Assembly: GCF_000760115.1 (NCBI RefSeq)
Contig: NZ_JNAS01000002.1
Span: 186,001 to 250,000, forward strand
From: Prochlorococcus marinus str. SB
GTDB lineage: Bacteria; Cyanobacteriota; Cyanobacteriia; PCC-6307; Cyanobiaceae
Direction of reading: 5' to 3'
DNA: 64,000 bases
Position numbers and translations under genes: made by a program. The notes beneath the pieces are model-generated. The model was not told the DNA's origin. It saw nothing but the letters and a program-made list of their open reading frames with translations, and did not search any database. Positions 37,679 to 45,673 of this stretch are shown in pieces. Each line of letters begins with the position of its first letter. The stretch's first letter is position 1.

Positions 37679-37915
37679 TTATAATTTTCTTTTATGAGTA
37701 GACTTAAATCTGGTTGAATCTTTAAGAGCCATATGTTTTGTATTTCTTCCCGAAACTCTCTTTCTCCAGACTTTGAAAGATTTGGGTTTTAAATTTTGAC
37801 GCATAATTTTTATCGCATCCTCCTCTTTTAAACCAAATTGATACTCGATAGCTTCAAAGGGTGTTCTATCTTCCCAACACATTTCTATTATTCTGTCTAT
37901 ATCGATACTTTCCAT
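37679..37915 (-). CDS. TIGR03643 family (DUF2805) protein
   Basis: The 78-residue basic protein matches the TIGR03643 family: IIEMCWEDRTPFEAIEYQFGLKEEDAIKIMRQNLKPKSFKVWRKRVSGRNTKH is the conserved core. It looks like a helix-turn-helix fold with a basic tail, so nucleic acid binding is possible but unproven. It lies 2 bp after the DUF393 gene and 3 bp before the DUF2256 gene, clearly in one operon with the photolyase-like gene. Confidence 0.85.
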   Translation of the reverse strand: MESIDIDRIIEMCWEDRTPFEAIEYQFGLKEEDAIKIMRQNLKPKSFKVWRKRVSGRNTKHMALKDSTRFKSTHKRKL

Positions 37916-37917
37916 AT

Positions 37918-38322
37918 TTATTGTTCACATTGTGAGGTACAAATTTTTTCAATATCGGATCTACCTGTAATTTGAAGTCTATATTTTGCCCAATATCTGT
38001 AAACCAATCTCAATAATGGAGACAATAGCTTAATTTTCAAGGGATAATAAACCCAACCTAAACCAACTAATTCATAAGAATATGCAAGTACATCTAGTCC
38101 CCTAATAATTTCACCATTTTCAATAATCCCATGCAGGTTTGACATAGCTTCTGAATATGAGATGTCATAAAAGAGACTTTGATCATAATCCTTACTATTA
38201 ATATCTATAAATGCAATTTGATTTAAGGTATCTCTTTTTTTAAGAAAATTTGTTTCTCTCAAACAAAGTGGACAACCACCATCGAATAAAAAGGTTAATT
38301 TATTTTTCATATTTTTATTCAA
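37918..38322 (-). CDS. DCC1-like thiol-disulfide oxidoreductase family protein (DUF393)
   Basis: The 134-residue protein has the DUF393 signature LFDGGCPLCLRETNFLKKRD near residue 13, a CxxC motif in a thioredoxin-like beginning, and the later IRGLDVLAYSYELVGLGW. Family members are called DCC proteins after this motif (DxxCxxC). A second possible start is the internal Met at residue 5. It heads the operon DUF393-TIGR03643-DUF2256-photolyase-like. The C-terminus (ICTSQCEQ) carries two further cysteines. The redox partner is unknown. Confidence 0.86.
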   Translation of the reverse strand: MNKNMKNKLTFLFDGGCPLCLRETNFLKKRDTLNQIAFIDINSKDYDQSLFYDISYSEAMSNLHGIIENGEIIRGLDVLAYSYELVGLGWVYYPLKIKLLSPLLRLVYRYWAKYRLQITGRSDIEKICTSQCEQ

Positions 38323-38428
38323 ATATAGAAATTAAATAACTTTTTTGTGGAATAAAAAATTTTTTTTAGATTACAAGCTTTATAAAGCCTTAATAATTGC
38401 CAGTTCTAATTTAGTGAAATTATATTAT

Positions 38429-38470
38429 CTTATTAATTAATAAGCCATTGATTAAGGGATACATCAATGG
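38429..38470. repeat. Adjacent palindrome and inverted repeat
   Basis: A perfect 16-nt palindrome (CTTATTAATTAATAAG) at 38429-38444 is directly followed by an inverted repeat CCATTGAT/ATCAATGG (8-bp stem, 10-nt loop) at 38445-38470 and, on the plus strand, by TTTAAAACTTTTT. The block lies downstream of the 67-residue minus-strand gene and upstream of DUF393. It may act as a terminator or regulatory site; AT-rich chance structure is possible. Confidence 0.4.
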
Positions 38471-38487
38471 TTTAAAACTTTTTGTAA

Positions 38488-38691
38488 TCAATCATCTAGA
38501 AGATGCACTCCTTCTCCTATGTCAGGAGTAAATTTACAATATTTTTCAAAAATAAGTCCAACACCTCTCATTTTTTCTCCTAATTCATCGTTAAATTTAT
38601 TCCATTCTTCGGACTCACGATCAGGTAAATCCCACCCTTGTTTTTCTACCATACTTGTTATTACTGTATAGTCCCATTCTATGTATGCCAT
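38488..38691 (-). CDS. Hypothetical protein, 67 residues
   Basis: The acidic 67-residue protein (MAYIEWDYTVITSMVEKQGWDLPDRESEEWNKFNDEL...) is well formed but matches no family I can name. It has no signal peptide or membrane helix and is rich in Trp, Asp and Glu. It is divergent from trmH across 96 bp and separated from the DUF393 operon by 165 bp containing the inverted repeat, so it is probably its own unit. Confidence 0.65.
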   Translation of the reverse strand: MAYIEWDYTVITSMVEKQGWDLPDRESEEWNKFNDELGEKMRGVGLIFEKYCKFTPDIGEGVHLLDD

Positions 38692-38787
38692 TGAGTTAAT
38701 TTAAACTACCAAAATATTATAAACCAAGAGATTTAATAGGTAATCAATATTTTTTGAATATAATTTAAAAGTGTGAAAAAATTATAA

Positions 38788-39459
38788 ATGTCAATTTTGC
38801 CAAGAAGATTTGAACGAATCAAAGGAGTTTTAGATTGCAGAATGAAAAACTTGACTGTTTTAGTTGAGGATGTAAATAAACCACATAATTTATCTGCGAT
38901 ATTAAGGACATGTGATGCAGCAGGAGTTTTCGAAGCAAATTTTATTAGTAAAACGAATGCCGTTAAAACTTTTAATAGTACTGCTCAAGGAAGTCAAAAA
39001 TGGGTAAAACTGAATAATCATGAAAACACTATCACGGCAATATCTGATTTAAAAAATAAGGGTTTTAAATTATATGGAACGACTCTTAATAGTGAATCAG
39101 TAGATTATAGAAATTTTGATTATTCTCAAAATACATGTTTTGTTTTAGGAGCAGAAAAATGGGGACTAAGTAATGAACTTATATCAATGGTTGATCAATC
39201 AATTTTTATACCTATGAGAGGTATGGTTCAATCTCTGAATGTTTCAGTTGCTGCTTCTATATTATTATTTGAAGCTGTTCGCCAAAGAAAAAATAAAGGT
39301 ATATTGCCTGCTAATGGAGAAGGATTAAATATGGATGAATATCAAAAAACTCTTTTTGAATGGTGTTACCCAGAATTAGCTGCGGTGTATAAAAAATCAG
39401 CTAAAGAATATCCAAAGTTGAATGATCAAGGAGAACTTGACCCTATTACGGATAACTAA
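38788..39459 (+). CDS. trmH: tRNA (guanosine(18)-2'-O)-methyltransferase
   Basis: TrmH methylates the ribose of G18 in tRNA. The 223-residue SpoU-family protein has the N-terminal RRFERIKGVLDCRMKNLTVLVEDVNKPHNLSAILRTCDAAG, and the knotted SAM-binding motifs FVLGAEKWGLSNE near residue 115 and IPMRGMVQSLNVSVAASILLFE near residue 140. The short C-terminal extension (YQKTLFEWCYPELAAVYKK) is characteristic of TrmH. It converges on the permease gene with a 2-bp gap. Confidence 0.92.
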   Translation: MSILPRRFERIKGVLDCRMKNLTVLVEDVNKPHNLSAILRTCDAAGVFEANFISKTNAVKTFNSTAQGSQKWVKLNNHENTITAISDLKNKGFKLYGTTLNSESVDYRNFDYSQNTCFVLGAEKWGLSNELISMVDQSIFIPMRGMVQSLNVSVAASILLFEAVRQRKNKGILPANGEGLNMDEYQKTLFEWCYPELAAVYKKSAKEYPKLNDQGELDPITDN

Positions 39460-39461
39460 AT

Positions 39462-40307
39462 TTATTCAGAATTTTGACTATCAAAAATTTCTTCAAGGTC
39501 CTCTCCTATAAAAGAAAGACCTAAAACTAAAAAAAACATTGCCAAACCTGGGAACAAAGCCGTCCACCAGATACCTGTAGGTAAAGCGGCAAGAGCCAGA
39601 TTTAAATCACTTCCCCACTCTGGGACATCTGCAGGAACGCCAAGGCCTAAAAATCCTAAACTTCCTAATACCAAAACAGCATCTGCAGCATTTAGGGTAA
39701 GCAGAATAGGCAATGGTGTTATTACATTTGGGAGAATATATTTAAAAATAATTTTTTTAACATCAGCTCCTGCAACTTGAGCTGCCTCCACATAAGTTTC
39801 GGATTTAACCAATATTGTCTGATTTCTGATTAATCTAAAATATTGAGGAGAGTAAACAATACACAACGCCAAAGCCGCGTTAAGGATACCCTTACCCAAT
39901 ACAAAAGCCACAACAACTGAAAGCAAAATTACAGGTATTGAAAAAATAGTATCCATTATTAGTGATAAGCATTTATCAAAAAACCCACCAAAATATCCAC
40001 TTAATAATCCCAATGGCAAACCCAAACTTAATGAAAAAAGAATAGCTAAGAACACAACTTCTATCGCTAATGATGATCCTTGCAAAGTTCTTAAGCAAAC
40101 ATCTCTTCCTAATCTATCTGTGCCACAAAAATGATTAAGAGAAGGAGGGGCAAAGATATCATTGCTTAACATTGAAAATGAATAGCCAAAAAAATTATTG
40201 GCCTCTAAAAATTTCATTATTAAAACAACAAGAAGATAAAAAAGTACAATTAAAAATCCAGCTTTTCTGATATTTGCGCCGACACGATTAAATGAGTTAA
40301 TATCCAA
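39462..40307 (-). CDS. DppC/OppC-type ABC permease
   Basis: The 281-residue permease of the dipeptide/oligopeptide/nickel family has an N-terminal helix, the HFCGTDRLGRDVCLRTLQGSS motif near residue 57, the EAA loop EAAQVAGADVKKIIFKYILPN near residue 177 and about six spans in total. A DppB partner, ATPase and binding protein are not adjacent, so the other components must lie elsewhere. The exact substrate is unknown. It is 79 bp downstream of lepA. Confidence 0.86.
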   Translation of the reverse strand: MDINSFNRVGANIRKAGFLIVLFYLLVVLIMKFLEANNFFGYSFSMLSNDIFAPPSLNHFCGTDRLGRDVCLRTLQGSSLAIEVVFLAILFSLSLGLPLGLLSGYFGGFFDKCLSLIMDTIFSIPVILLSVVVAFVLGKGILNAALALCIVYSPQYFRLIRNQTILVKSETYVEAAQVAGADVKKIIFKYILPNVITPLPILLTLNAADAVLVLGSLGFLGLGVPADVPEWGSDLNLALAALPTGIWWTALFPGLAMFFLVLGLSFIGEDLEEIFDSQNSE

Positions 40308-40386
40308 AATCTTTTTTTAAAGATATAAATGAAATATACCCAATTCTTTTAAAAATAAATAGCTGAAAATTTTAAATTAAAAGAAA

Positions 40387-42195
40387 TTACTGGTTTAATT
40401 TCAAGACTGCCATAAAAGCTTCTTGAGGGACTTCAACTTTACCCATTGCCTTCATCCTCTTTTTACCTTTGGCTTGTTTCTTTAAAAGTTTCTTTTTCCT
40501 AGAAATATCTCCTCCATAACATTTAGATAAAACATCTTTTCGCAAAGCACTTATGCTTTCACTTGCAATAATCCTGCTACCGATTGATGCTTGAATAGGT
40601 ATTTTAAATTGTTGTTTTGGAATAAGTTCTTTTAATTTCTCAACTAAACTTCTGCCAATTCCATAAGCCTTATCTTTATGAACAATAGAAGTTAATGGAT
40701 CTGCTCTTTCTGAATTTATTAGAAAATCTAATCTAACAAGGTCATTTTTTCTATAGCCAATCAAATGATATTCCATTGATGCATAACCTTGGGTTCTACT
40801 TTTCATTTGATCAAAGAAATCTGTAACAACTTCTGCTAATGGAATTTCATAAATCAAGGTAACTCGATCTGTTGTTATGTACCTCATATCTATAAATACT
40901 CCTCTTCTTTCCTGACATAAACCCATTAATGTTCCATTAAATTCATTGGGAGCATAAATTTCCATTTTCACATAAGGCTCTTCTATTGATTCTCTAAGTT
41001 GTGGATCAGGAATTGTAGAAGGGTTATCAATAAAGATATGTTCCTTCTGATTTAAATTAACTTTATAAATAACTGATGGTGCCGTTACGATTAAATCCAA
41101 GTCATATTCTCTTTCTAATCTTTCTTGAACAATCTCCATATGAAGAAGTCCAAGGAATCCGCACCGAAATCCGAAGCCCATTGCGCTACTGGTTTCGGGC
41201 TCATATTTTAAAGCTGCATCAGATAATTGTAATTTTTCTAGTGATACTCTTAAATCTGGGAATTGATCAGCATCAGTTGGGAATAAGCCACAAAAAACCA
41301 TAGGATTTGCTGTCTTATATCCAGGCAAAGGTTCATTGGCAGGTGAATTTAAAAGAGTAATCGTATCTCCCACTCTGGCATCAGCAACTGATTTTATAGA
41401 AGCAGCTAAATAACCAACTTCTCCTGCATGTAATTCATCAACTTGCTGCTGATCAGGCGCCATTATTCCTATCTCATCTAATTCATAATTTTTCTTACTT
41501 GCCATTAATAATATTTTTTCTCTCTTATTTAGAGACCCAGATATCACCCTGAAATAAACAATAACTCCCCTGTACGGATCATAATAAGAATCAAAAATCA
41601 GTGCCTTTGTAGGTAGTTTAATTTCATCTTGAGGAGGAGGTACTCTTCTTACGATTGCTTCCAAAATATCTTTAATACCAACTCCAGTTTTTGCTGAACA
41701 ATTTATTGCATTAGATGTATCAAGTCCAATAATTTCCTCTATTTCTTGTTTTATTTTTTCAGCATCAGCCCCTGGCAAATCAACTTTATTTAAAACTGGA
41801 ATTATTTCAAGATTATTTTCTAAGGCAAGATAAACATTAGCTAAGGTTTGAGCTTCTACTCCTTGACTTGCATCAACAACGAGTAAAGCGCCTTCACAAG
41901 CTTGAAGAGATCTACTAACCTCATAAGAGAAATCAACATGCCCTGGAGTATCTATTAAGTTCAAAACATATTCTTGGGAATCGTCAGCTTTATATTTCAT
42001 CCTAGCGGCCTGTAACTTGATAGTAATTCCTCTCTCTCTTTCAAGATCCATGCTGTCCAAAAATTGTTCTTGCATATCCCTTTGCTGAACAGTACCAGTA
42101 TCTTGAAGCAACCTATCTGCAAGGGTAGATTTACCATGGTCAATATGAGCGATTATGCAGAAATTTCTAATTTTTGAAACCGATATATCAGTCAT
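40387..42195 (-). CDS. lepA: Elongation factor 4 (LepA), ribosome back-translocase
   Basis: LepA is a ribosome-bound GTPase acting on stalled or misassembled ribosomes. The 602-residue protein has G1 [18 protein letters not shown]2 [11 protein letters not shown]3 [17 protein letters not shown]4 NKVDLPGA and G5 CSAKTG, followed by EF-G-like domains and the LepA-specific C-terminus with [25 protein letters not shown]. Length matches the family. It lies between mqo and the permease gene on the same strand. Confidence 0.97.
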   Translation of the reverse strand: MTDISVSKIRNFCIIAHIDHGKSTLADRLLQDTGTVQQRDMQEQFLDSMDLERERGITIKLQAARMKYKADDSQEYVLNLIDTPGHVDFSYEVSRSLQACEGALLVVDASQGVEAQTLANVYLALENNLEIIPVLNKVDLPGADAEKIKQEIEEIIGLDTSNAINCSAKTGVGIKDILEAIVRRVPPPQDEIKLPTKALIFDSYYDPYRGVIVYFRVISGSLNKREKILLMASKKNYELDEIGIMAPDQQQVDELHAGEVGYLAASIKSVADARVGDTITLLNSPANEPLPGYKTANPMVFCGLFPTDADQFPDLRVSLEKLQLSDAALKYEPETSSAMGFGFRCGFLGLLHMEIVQERLEREYDLDLIVTAPSVIYKVNLNQKEHIFIDNPSTIPDPQLRESIEEPYVKMEIYAPNEFNGTLMGLCQERRGVFIDMRYITTDRVTLIYEIPLAEVVTDFFDQMKSRTQGYASMEYHLIGYRKNDLVRLDFLINSERADPLTSIVHKDKAYGIGRSLVEKLKELIPKQQFKIPIQASIGSRIIASESISALRKDVLSKCYGGDISRKKKLLKKQAKGKKRMKAMGKVEVPQEAFMAVLKLNQ

Positions 42196-42250
42196 ATAGA
42201 AAGAAAAATTCTCCTCTTTTTACATCTTGATTAATATTAGCTAATTAGAA

Positions 42251-43747
42251 TTATGGATGGAAACCAAAAATGGAATTGTTTCTTTTTTTAATTTCATTTA
42301 TGAAGGTACTGTTTTTTTCAGAGGCTGTTCGTTCTGGATAAATTAAGTCATATATTTTTTTCTTTAGATTATGCTTGTCGTTTAAAAATAAGACTGATTT
42401 TTCTAGAACCTCAACCATAATTGAGACCGCAGTACTTGCTCCGGGAGATGCTCCTAACAAAGCAGATAATGATCCATCAGATGAATTCACAATCTCAGTT
42501 CCAAATTTCAAAGAGCCACCGCCTTCAGTTTTTTTAATTATTTGGACTCTTTGACCAGCATTCTTTAAATACCAATCAGAAGGATTAGCTGATGGCATCA
42601 TATTCTTTAAATTCTCAACTCTTGAGTTATGGCTCTTTAATGATTGTGATATGAGGTAATTAATTAAATCGTTATTCTTGAAACCAACGTCTAACATAGA
42701 AAATATATTATTCTTTTTAATTGAACTAAATAAGTCAAAGTATGAACTTTGTTTTAAAAATTTCGTTGTAAATCCAGCAAAAGGTCCATATAAAAGAAGT
42801 TTTTTATTATTAATCCATCTGGTGTCTAGATGAGGCACAGACATTGGTGGCGATCCAATATCAGCTTTACCATAAACTTTTGAGTTATGTTTTTCTGTTA
42901 GATCTTTTTTCTCGCAAATAAGCCATTTCCCACTAACAGGAAATCCACCATAACTTTTTGCTTCTGGAATTTTTGATTTTTGCAAATAATTAATTGTTTT
43001 TCCACCAGCACCAAGAAAAACATAGCCAGTTCTAATTGAAGTTTTTCTACCTTCAGAACTAATTTCTAGTTCCCATTGTTTTTTATCAATTTTCTTTAAA
43101 TCTATTAATTCTGTTTTGTATCTAATTTCAACATTTTTGTTTAAGGAAACTAATGACAAATACTCTTTAGTTAAAGCCTCAAAATTAATATCAGTTCCTC
43201 TGCCTATTCTGGTAGCTGCAATTTGAGTAGATGGATTTCTATCTTTTGTTATTAGAGGAGCCCATGATGAAATTTCATCAAAAGATGAAGAAAATTCCAT
43301 ATCGATAAATTCAGGATTTTCGGTCATTTTCTGAAATCTTTTTTTTAAAAAAGAAATATTATCCTGACCAGACACAAAGCTAATATGAGGAATAAATTTT
43401 AGAAATTTCTTAATATCAATTTTCCCTGCTTCATACAATGAGGCCCATAAAGACATGGATGTTTCAAAAGAACGATTTATTGAGAGCGCTTTATCTATTT
43501 TTAGATTTCCTTTTTCATCTAAAGGAGTATAGTTTAATTCGCAATTAGCCGCATGTCCTGTACCTGCATTATTAAAAGCGCCAGTACTTTCACTTCCTGG
43601 AGCATTTAATTTTTCTATAATAAGAAATTTTATATCTGGTAAAACTTCTGAAATTAGGAGGGCTAGAGTACTACTCATTATCCCTCCTCCTACTAAGACT
43701 GCATCAAAGTGGCTATTGTCATTAGTGGGATTTTTAGATGAAGTCAC
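42251..43747 (-). CDS. mqo: Malate:quinone oxidoreductase
   Basis: Mqo is a peripheral membrane FAD enzyme that oxidises malate to oxaloacetate and reduces quinone, feeding electrons directly into the membrane pool. The 498-residue protein has the FAD motif [16 protein letters not shown] at the N-terminus, [14 protein letters not shown] near residue 62, [29 protein letters not shown] and the C-terminal [17 protein letters not shown], all typical of Mqo. It runs divergent to the nfu gene across 70 bp. Confidence 0.93.
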   Translation of the reverse strand: MTSSKNPTNDNSHFDAVLVGGGIMSSTLALLISEVLPDIKFLIIEKLNAPGSESTGAFNNAGTGHAANCELNYTPLDEKGNLKIDKALSINRSFETSMSLWASLYEAGKIDIKKFLKFIPHISFVSGQDNISFLKKRFQKMTENPEFIDMEFSSSFDEISSWAPLITKDRNPSTQIAATRIGRGTDINFEALTKEYLSLVSLNKNVEIRYKTELIDLKKIDKKQWELEISSEGRKTSIRTGYVFLGAGGKTINYLQKSKIPEAKSYGGFPVSGKWLICEKKDLTEKHNSKVYGKADIGSPPMSVPHLDTRWINNKKLLLYGPFAGFTTKFLKQSSYFDLFSSIKKNNIFSMLDVGFKNNDLINYLISQSLKSHNSRVENLKNMMPSANPSDWYLKNAGQRVQIIKKTEGGGSLKFGTEIVNSSDGSLSALLGASPGASTAVSIMVEVLEKSVLFLNDKHNLKKKIYDLIYPERTASEKNSTFINEIKKRNNSIFGFHP

Positions 43748-43817
43748 AACAGAAAATTATCTTTTTTGCAATTAATCAGATTTCTTTCTAGGCTTATTAT
43801 AAAGTTAATCCAAAATT

Positions 43818-44063
43818 ATGAGTACTGAAACACTCTCGCTGACAAACGAAAATGTAGAAAAAGTCCTTGACGAGCTAAGACCTTTTTTAATTTCTGATGG
43901 AGGTAATGTAGAGATTGCAGAAATAGATGGTCCAATTGTCAAAGTCAGACTTCAAGGAGCATGTGGTAGTTGCCCAAGTAGCACTATGACTCTCAAAATG
44001 GGTATTGAAAGAAAGTTAAAAGAAATGATTCCTGAAATAAGCGAAGTTGTCCAGGTTTTATAA
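43818..44063 (+). CDS. nfuA: NFU-domain iron-sulfur scaffold/carrier
   Basis: The 81-residue protein is a stand-alone NifU C-terminal (NFU) domain that assembles or carries a [4Fe-4S] cluster for delivery, for example to photosystem I. It contains [22 protein letters not shown] and the cluster-binding CxxC motif in [20 protein letters not shown]. Length fits cyanobacterial NfuA-type proteins. It is followed by a convergent small gene 21 bp away. Confidence 0.92.
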   Translation: MSTETLSLTNENVEKVLDELRPFLISDGGNVEIAEIDGPIVKVRLQGACGSCPSSTMTLKMGIERKLKEMIPEISEVVQVL

Positions 44064-44084
44064 AAATTTTTTAACTGAAATATA

Positions 44085-44342
44085 TTATTTAGTTTTTAAT
44101 TCCTTCAACAAAGATGATTCCATATCAAGGCAATCAATTGGAAGTCCTTGACCAATAGCTATTAAAAGAGGTGCAAGAATTCCTAAAGTAAAAACTAAAT
44201 TTGATTGGCTTACATCATATTTACTCAAAGTAAAAGTTATCAAATAAATAATTGAAAAATAAGCATGTAGTGAAAAAAATTCTTTTGGCTTTAACACTGG
44301 CCACCTTAAAGTATTTCCCAAGAAATATAAAAAACCTGTCAT
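44085..44342 (-). CDS. Small hypothetical membrane protein, 85 residues
   Basis: The 85-residue protein has two or three hydrophobic segments (FLYFLGNTLRWP, YFSIIYLITFTL, LVFTLGILAPLLIAIGQGL) and a short acidic, soluble tail. I do not recognise a named family beyond short cyanobacterial membrane proteins. It converges on nfuA and is divergent from the DUF4278 gene. The region between it and 44469 is AT-rich and shows no other gene. Confidence 0.62.
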   Translation of the reverse strand: MTGFLYFLGNTLRWPVLKPKEFFSLHAYFSIIYLITFTLSKYDVSQSNLVFTLGILAPLLIAIGQGLPIDCLDMESSLLKELKTK

Positions 44343-44468
44343 AAATAAATAGTTACATGAAGATTAAACCAAATATAAACATAATCCTTTTTAGAGACTA
44401 TTTATAAAAAAATTTACCTAAGATAATAATTAAAAAAACATTAAATCTTCGTTTCTATTTGTAAAAGC

Positions 44469-44498
44469 TAGACATGCAGTTAAAAAAACGCTTATAAT
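44469..44498 (+). promoter_or_regulatory. Probable sigma-70-type promoter of the DUF4278 gene
   Basis: TAGACA at 44469-44474 and a perfect TATAAT at 44493-44498 are separated by 18 bp, close to the ideal -35/-10 layout. The predicted start of transcription is near 44505, giving a leader of about 90 nt before the preferred ATG. Confidence 0.6.
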
Positions 44499-44504
44499 AA
44501 TTTT

Positions 44505-44597
44505 GTAGCAATCGCTACTTTTTCGTTCACCCTCATTTGAGGGCGCAGTTCGAGTCATACCATGGAACGGGGGATGGCCGTGTTGTCACATCGAAAC
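44505..44597 (+). promoter_or_regulatory. Structured, relatively GC-rich 5' leader
   Basis: The predicted transcript begins with a hairpin GTAGC-AATC-GCTAC (44505-44518) directly followed by TTTTT, then a second hairpin CCCTC-ATTT-GAGGG (44530-44543), then a purine-rich GGAACGGGGGATGG segment that includes a CCAT/ATGG pairing. The block is far richer in G+C than neighbouring DNA. The first hairpin with its T run could act as an early attenuator. It may also be a small RNA gene. No known riboswitch was recognised. Confidence 0.45.
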
Positions 44598-44771
44598 ATG
44601 ACTACTTTAACTTACAGAGGTAAAAACTACGTTCAAAACAAAGAAGCTGCTAAAAAGCAACTTGTTGAACTTACCTACAGAAGAAACGTATACACCAACA
44701 GAATGGATGACGCTTCTTCAAGTAATGAAAAAGCAGAATTAAATTACAGAGGTGTTAATTACACTAAATAA
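44562..44771 (+). CDS. DUF4278 protein with YRG motifs
   Basis: The product belongs to DUF4278, short cyanobacterial proteins with repeated YRG/YRR motifs: LTYRGKNY, LTYRRNVY and LNYRGVNYTK are visible. Three in-frame ATGs exist, at 44562, 44574 and 44598. The last (MTTLTYRGKNY, 57 residues) starts directly before the conserved part and may be the true start, making 44562-44597 leader. The function is unknown. A strong promoter and a strong terminator frame it as a single-gene unit. Confidence 0.8.
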   Translation: MERGMAVLSHRNMTTLTYRGKNYVQNKEAAKKQLVELTYRRNVYTNRMDDASSSNEKAELNYRGVNYTK

Positions 44772-44787
44772 TTTAATTAAACAAATT

Positions 44788-44817
44788 AAAAGCCCCTTTT
44801 TCAGGGGCTTTTTTTTT
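44788..44817 (+). terminator. Strong intrinsic terminator after the DUF4278 gene
   Basis: A perfect 9-bp stem AAAAGCCCC/GGGGCTTTT with a 7-nt loop (44788-44812) is followed by a run of T to 44817. This is the clearest terminator in the window. Confidence 0.92.
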
Positions 44818-44848
44818 GGCTATATTTATCAAGAGTCCTTTAAAAAAT

Positions 44849-45643
44849 ATGTCTGAAAGTTGCTGTAATACAAACACATCGAATAAAGCATCTAATCAAT
44901 TCGATCATAAAGATGCGATTCAAGAAAGATATGGTTCAGCCGCACTTGAAAAAGAAAGTTGTCTTTGTACACCAGTTGGTTTTAATCCCGTATTACTTGA
45001 AGCAATTCCTCAAGAGGTTATAGAAAGAGACTATGGATGTGGTGATCCAACAAAATATGTTCAAAAAAATGATATAGTCTTAGACCTTGGAAGTGGTAGC
45101 GGCAAAAATGCTTTTATTTGTGCGCAAATTGTTGGAAAAAAAGGGAAAGTTATTGGAGTTGATCAGAATCCTGACATGCTTTGTTTATCAAGATCAGCCT
45201 CTAAAGAAGTTACAAAAAATATAGGTTTTAACAATACAGAATTTCTTGAAGGATCAATTGAAAAACTTGATGAATTAGATGAAGATTTAAATCCATTAAT
45301 CGCCGACAAATCAGTCGATATTATTTTAAGTAATTGCGTTTTAAACTTGGTAAGTCCAGAATCTAGAAATAACCTTCTAAGAAATATAAAAAGAGTTTTA
45401 AACGATAATGGAAGAATTGCAATTAGCGATATTGTCTCTAACAAAAAAGTACCTTTAAGATTGCAAAATGATCATGATCTATGGACAGGATGTATTAGTG
45501 GAGCATGGTATGAACCAGACTTTATAAGTGATTTTAAAGAACTAGGATTTAAAAATTTAGAATTTGCAGAAAGAAGTGCTGACCCTTGGAAAGTAATTGA
45601 GGATATTGAATTTAGAACAGTAACTTTAGTGGGCAATATTTAA
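44849..45643 (+). CDS. arsM: Arsenite S-adenosylmethyltransferase-like protein (ArsM)
   Basis: ArsM methylates trivalent arsenic with SAM. The 264-residue protein has the family layout: RYGSAALEKESCLCTPVGF, the SAM motif VLDLGSGSGKNAFICA, the ISNC-like ILSNCVLNLV and GCISGAW. The three cysteines used by ArsM for arsenic binding thus appear to be present. I chose ATG 44849 (MSESCCNT) over a TTG at 44816, because the latter lies inside the terminator T run. The class V aminotransferase gene follows after 30 bp. Other methyl acceptors cannot be ruled out. Confidence 0.78.
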   Translation: MSESCCNTNTSNKASNQFDHKDAIQERYGSAALEKESCLCTPVGFNPVLLEAIPQEVIERDYGCGDPTKYVQKNDIVLDLGSGSGKNAFICAQIVGKKGKVIGVDQNPDMLCLSRSASKEVTKNIGFNNTEFLEGSIEKLDELDEDLNPLIADKSVDIILSNCVLNLVSPESRNNLLRNIKRVLNDNGRIAISDIVSNKKVPLRLQNDHDLWTGCISGAWYEPDFISDFKELGFKNLEFAERSADPWKVIEDIEFRTVTLVGNI

Positions 45644-45673
45644 AAAATTCAAAAGTTTAAAATATAAATTTCC

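Noticed and set aside
44545-44560. T-loop-like GTTCGAGTC suggesting a tRNA
   Set aside because: The flanking bases do not pair into a T stem and no acceptor, D or anticodon arms can be found.
44816-44848. TTG 44816 as start of the ArsM-like gene
   Set aside because: It lies in the T run of the preceding terminator and would precede the transcript of a separate unit; ATG 44849 fits better.
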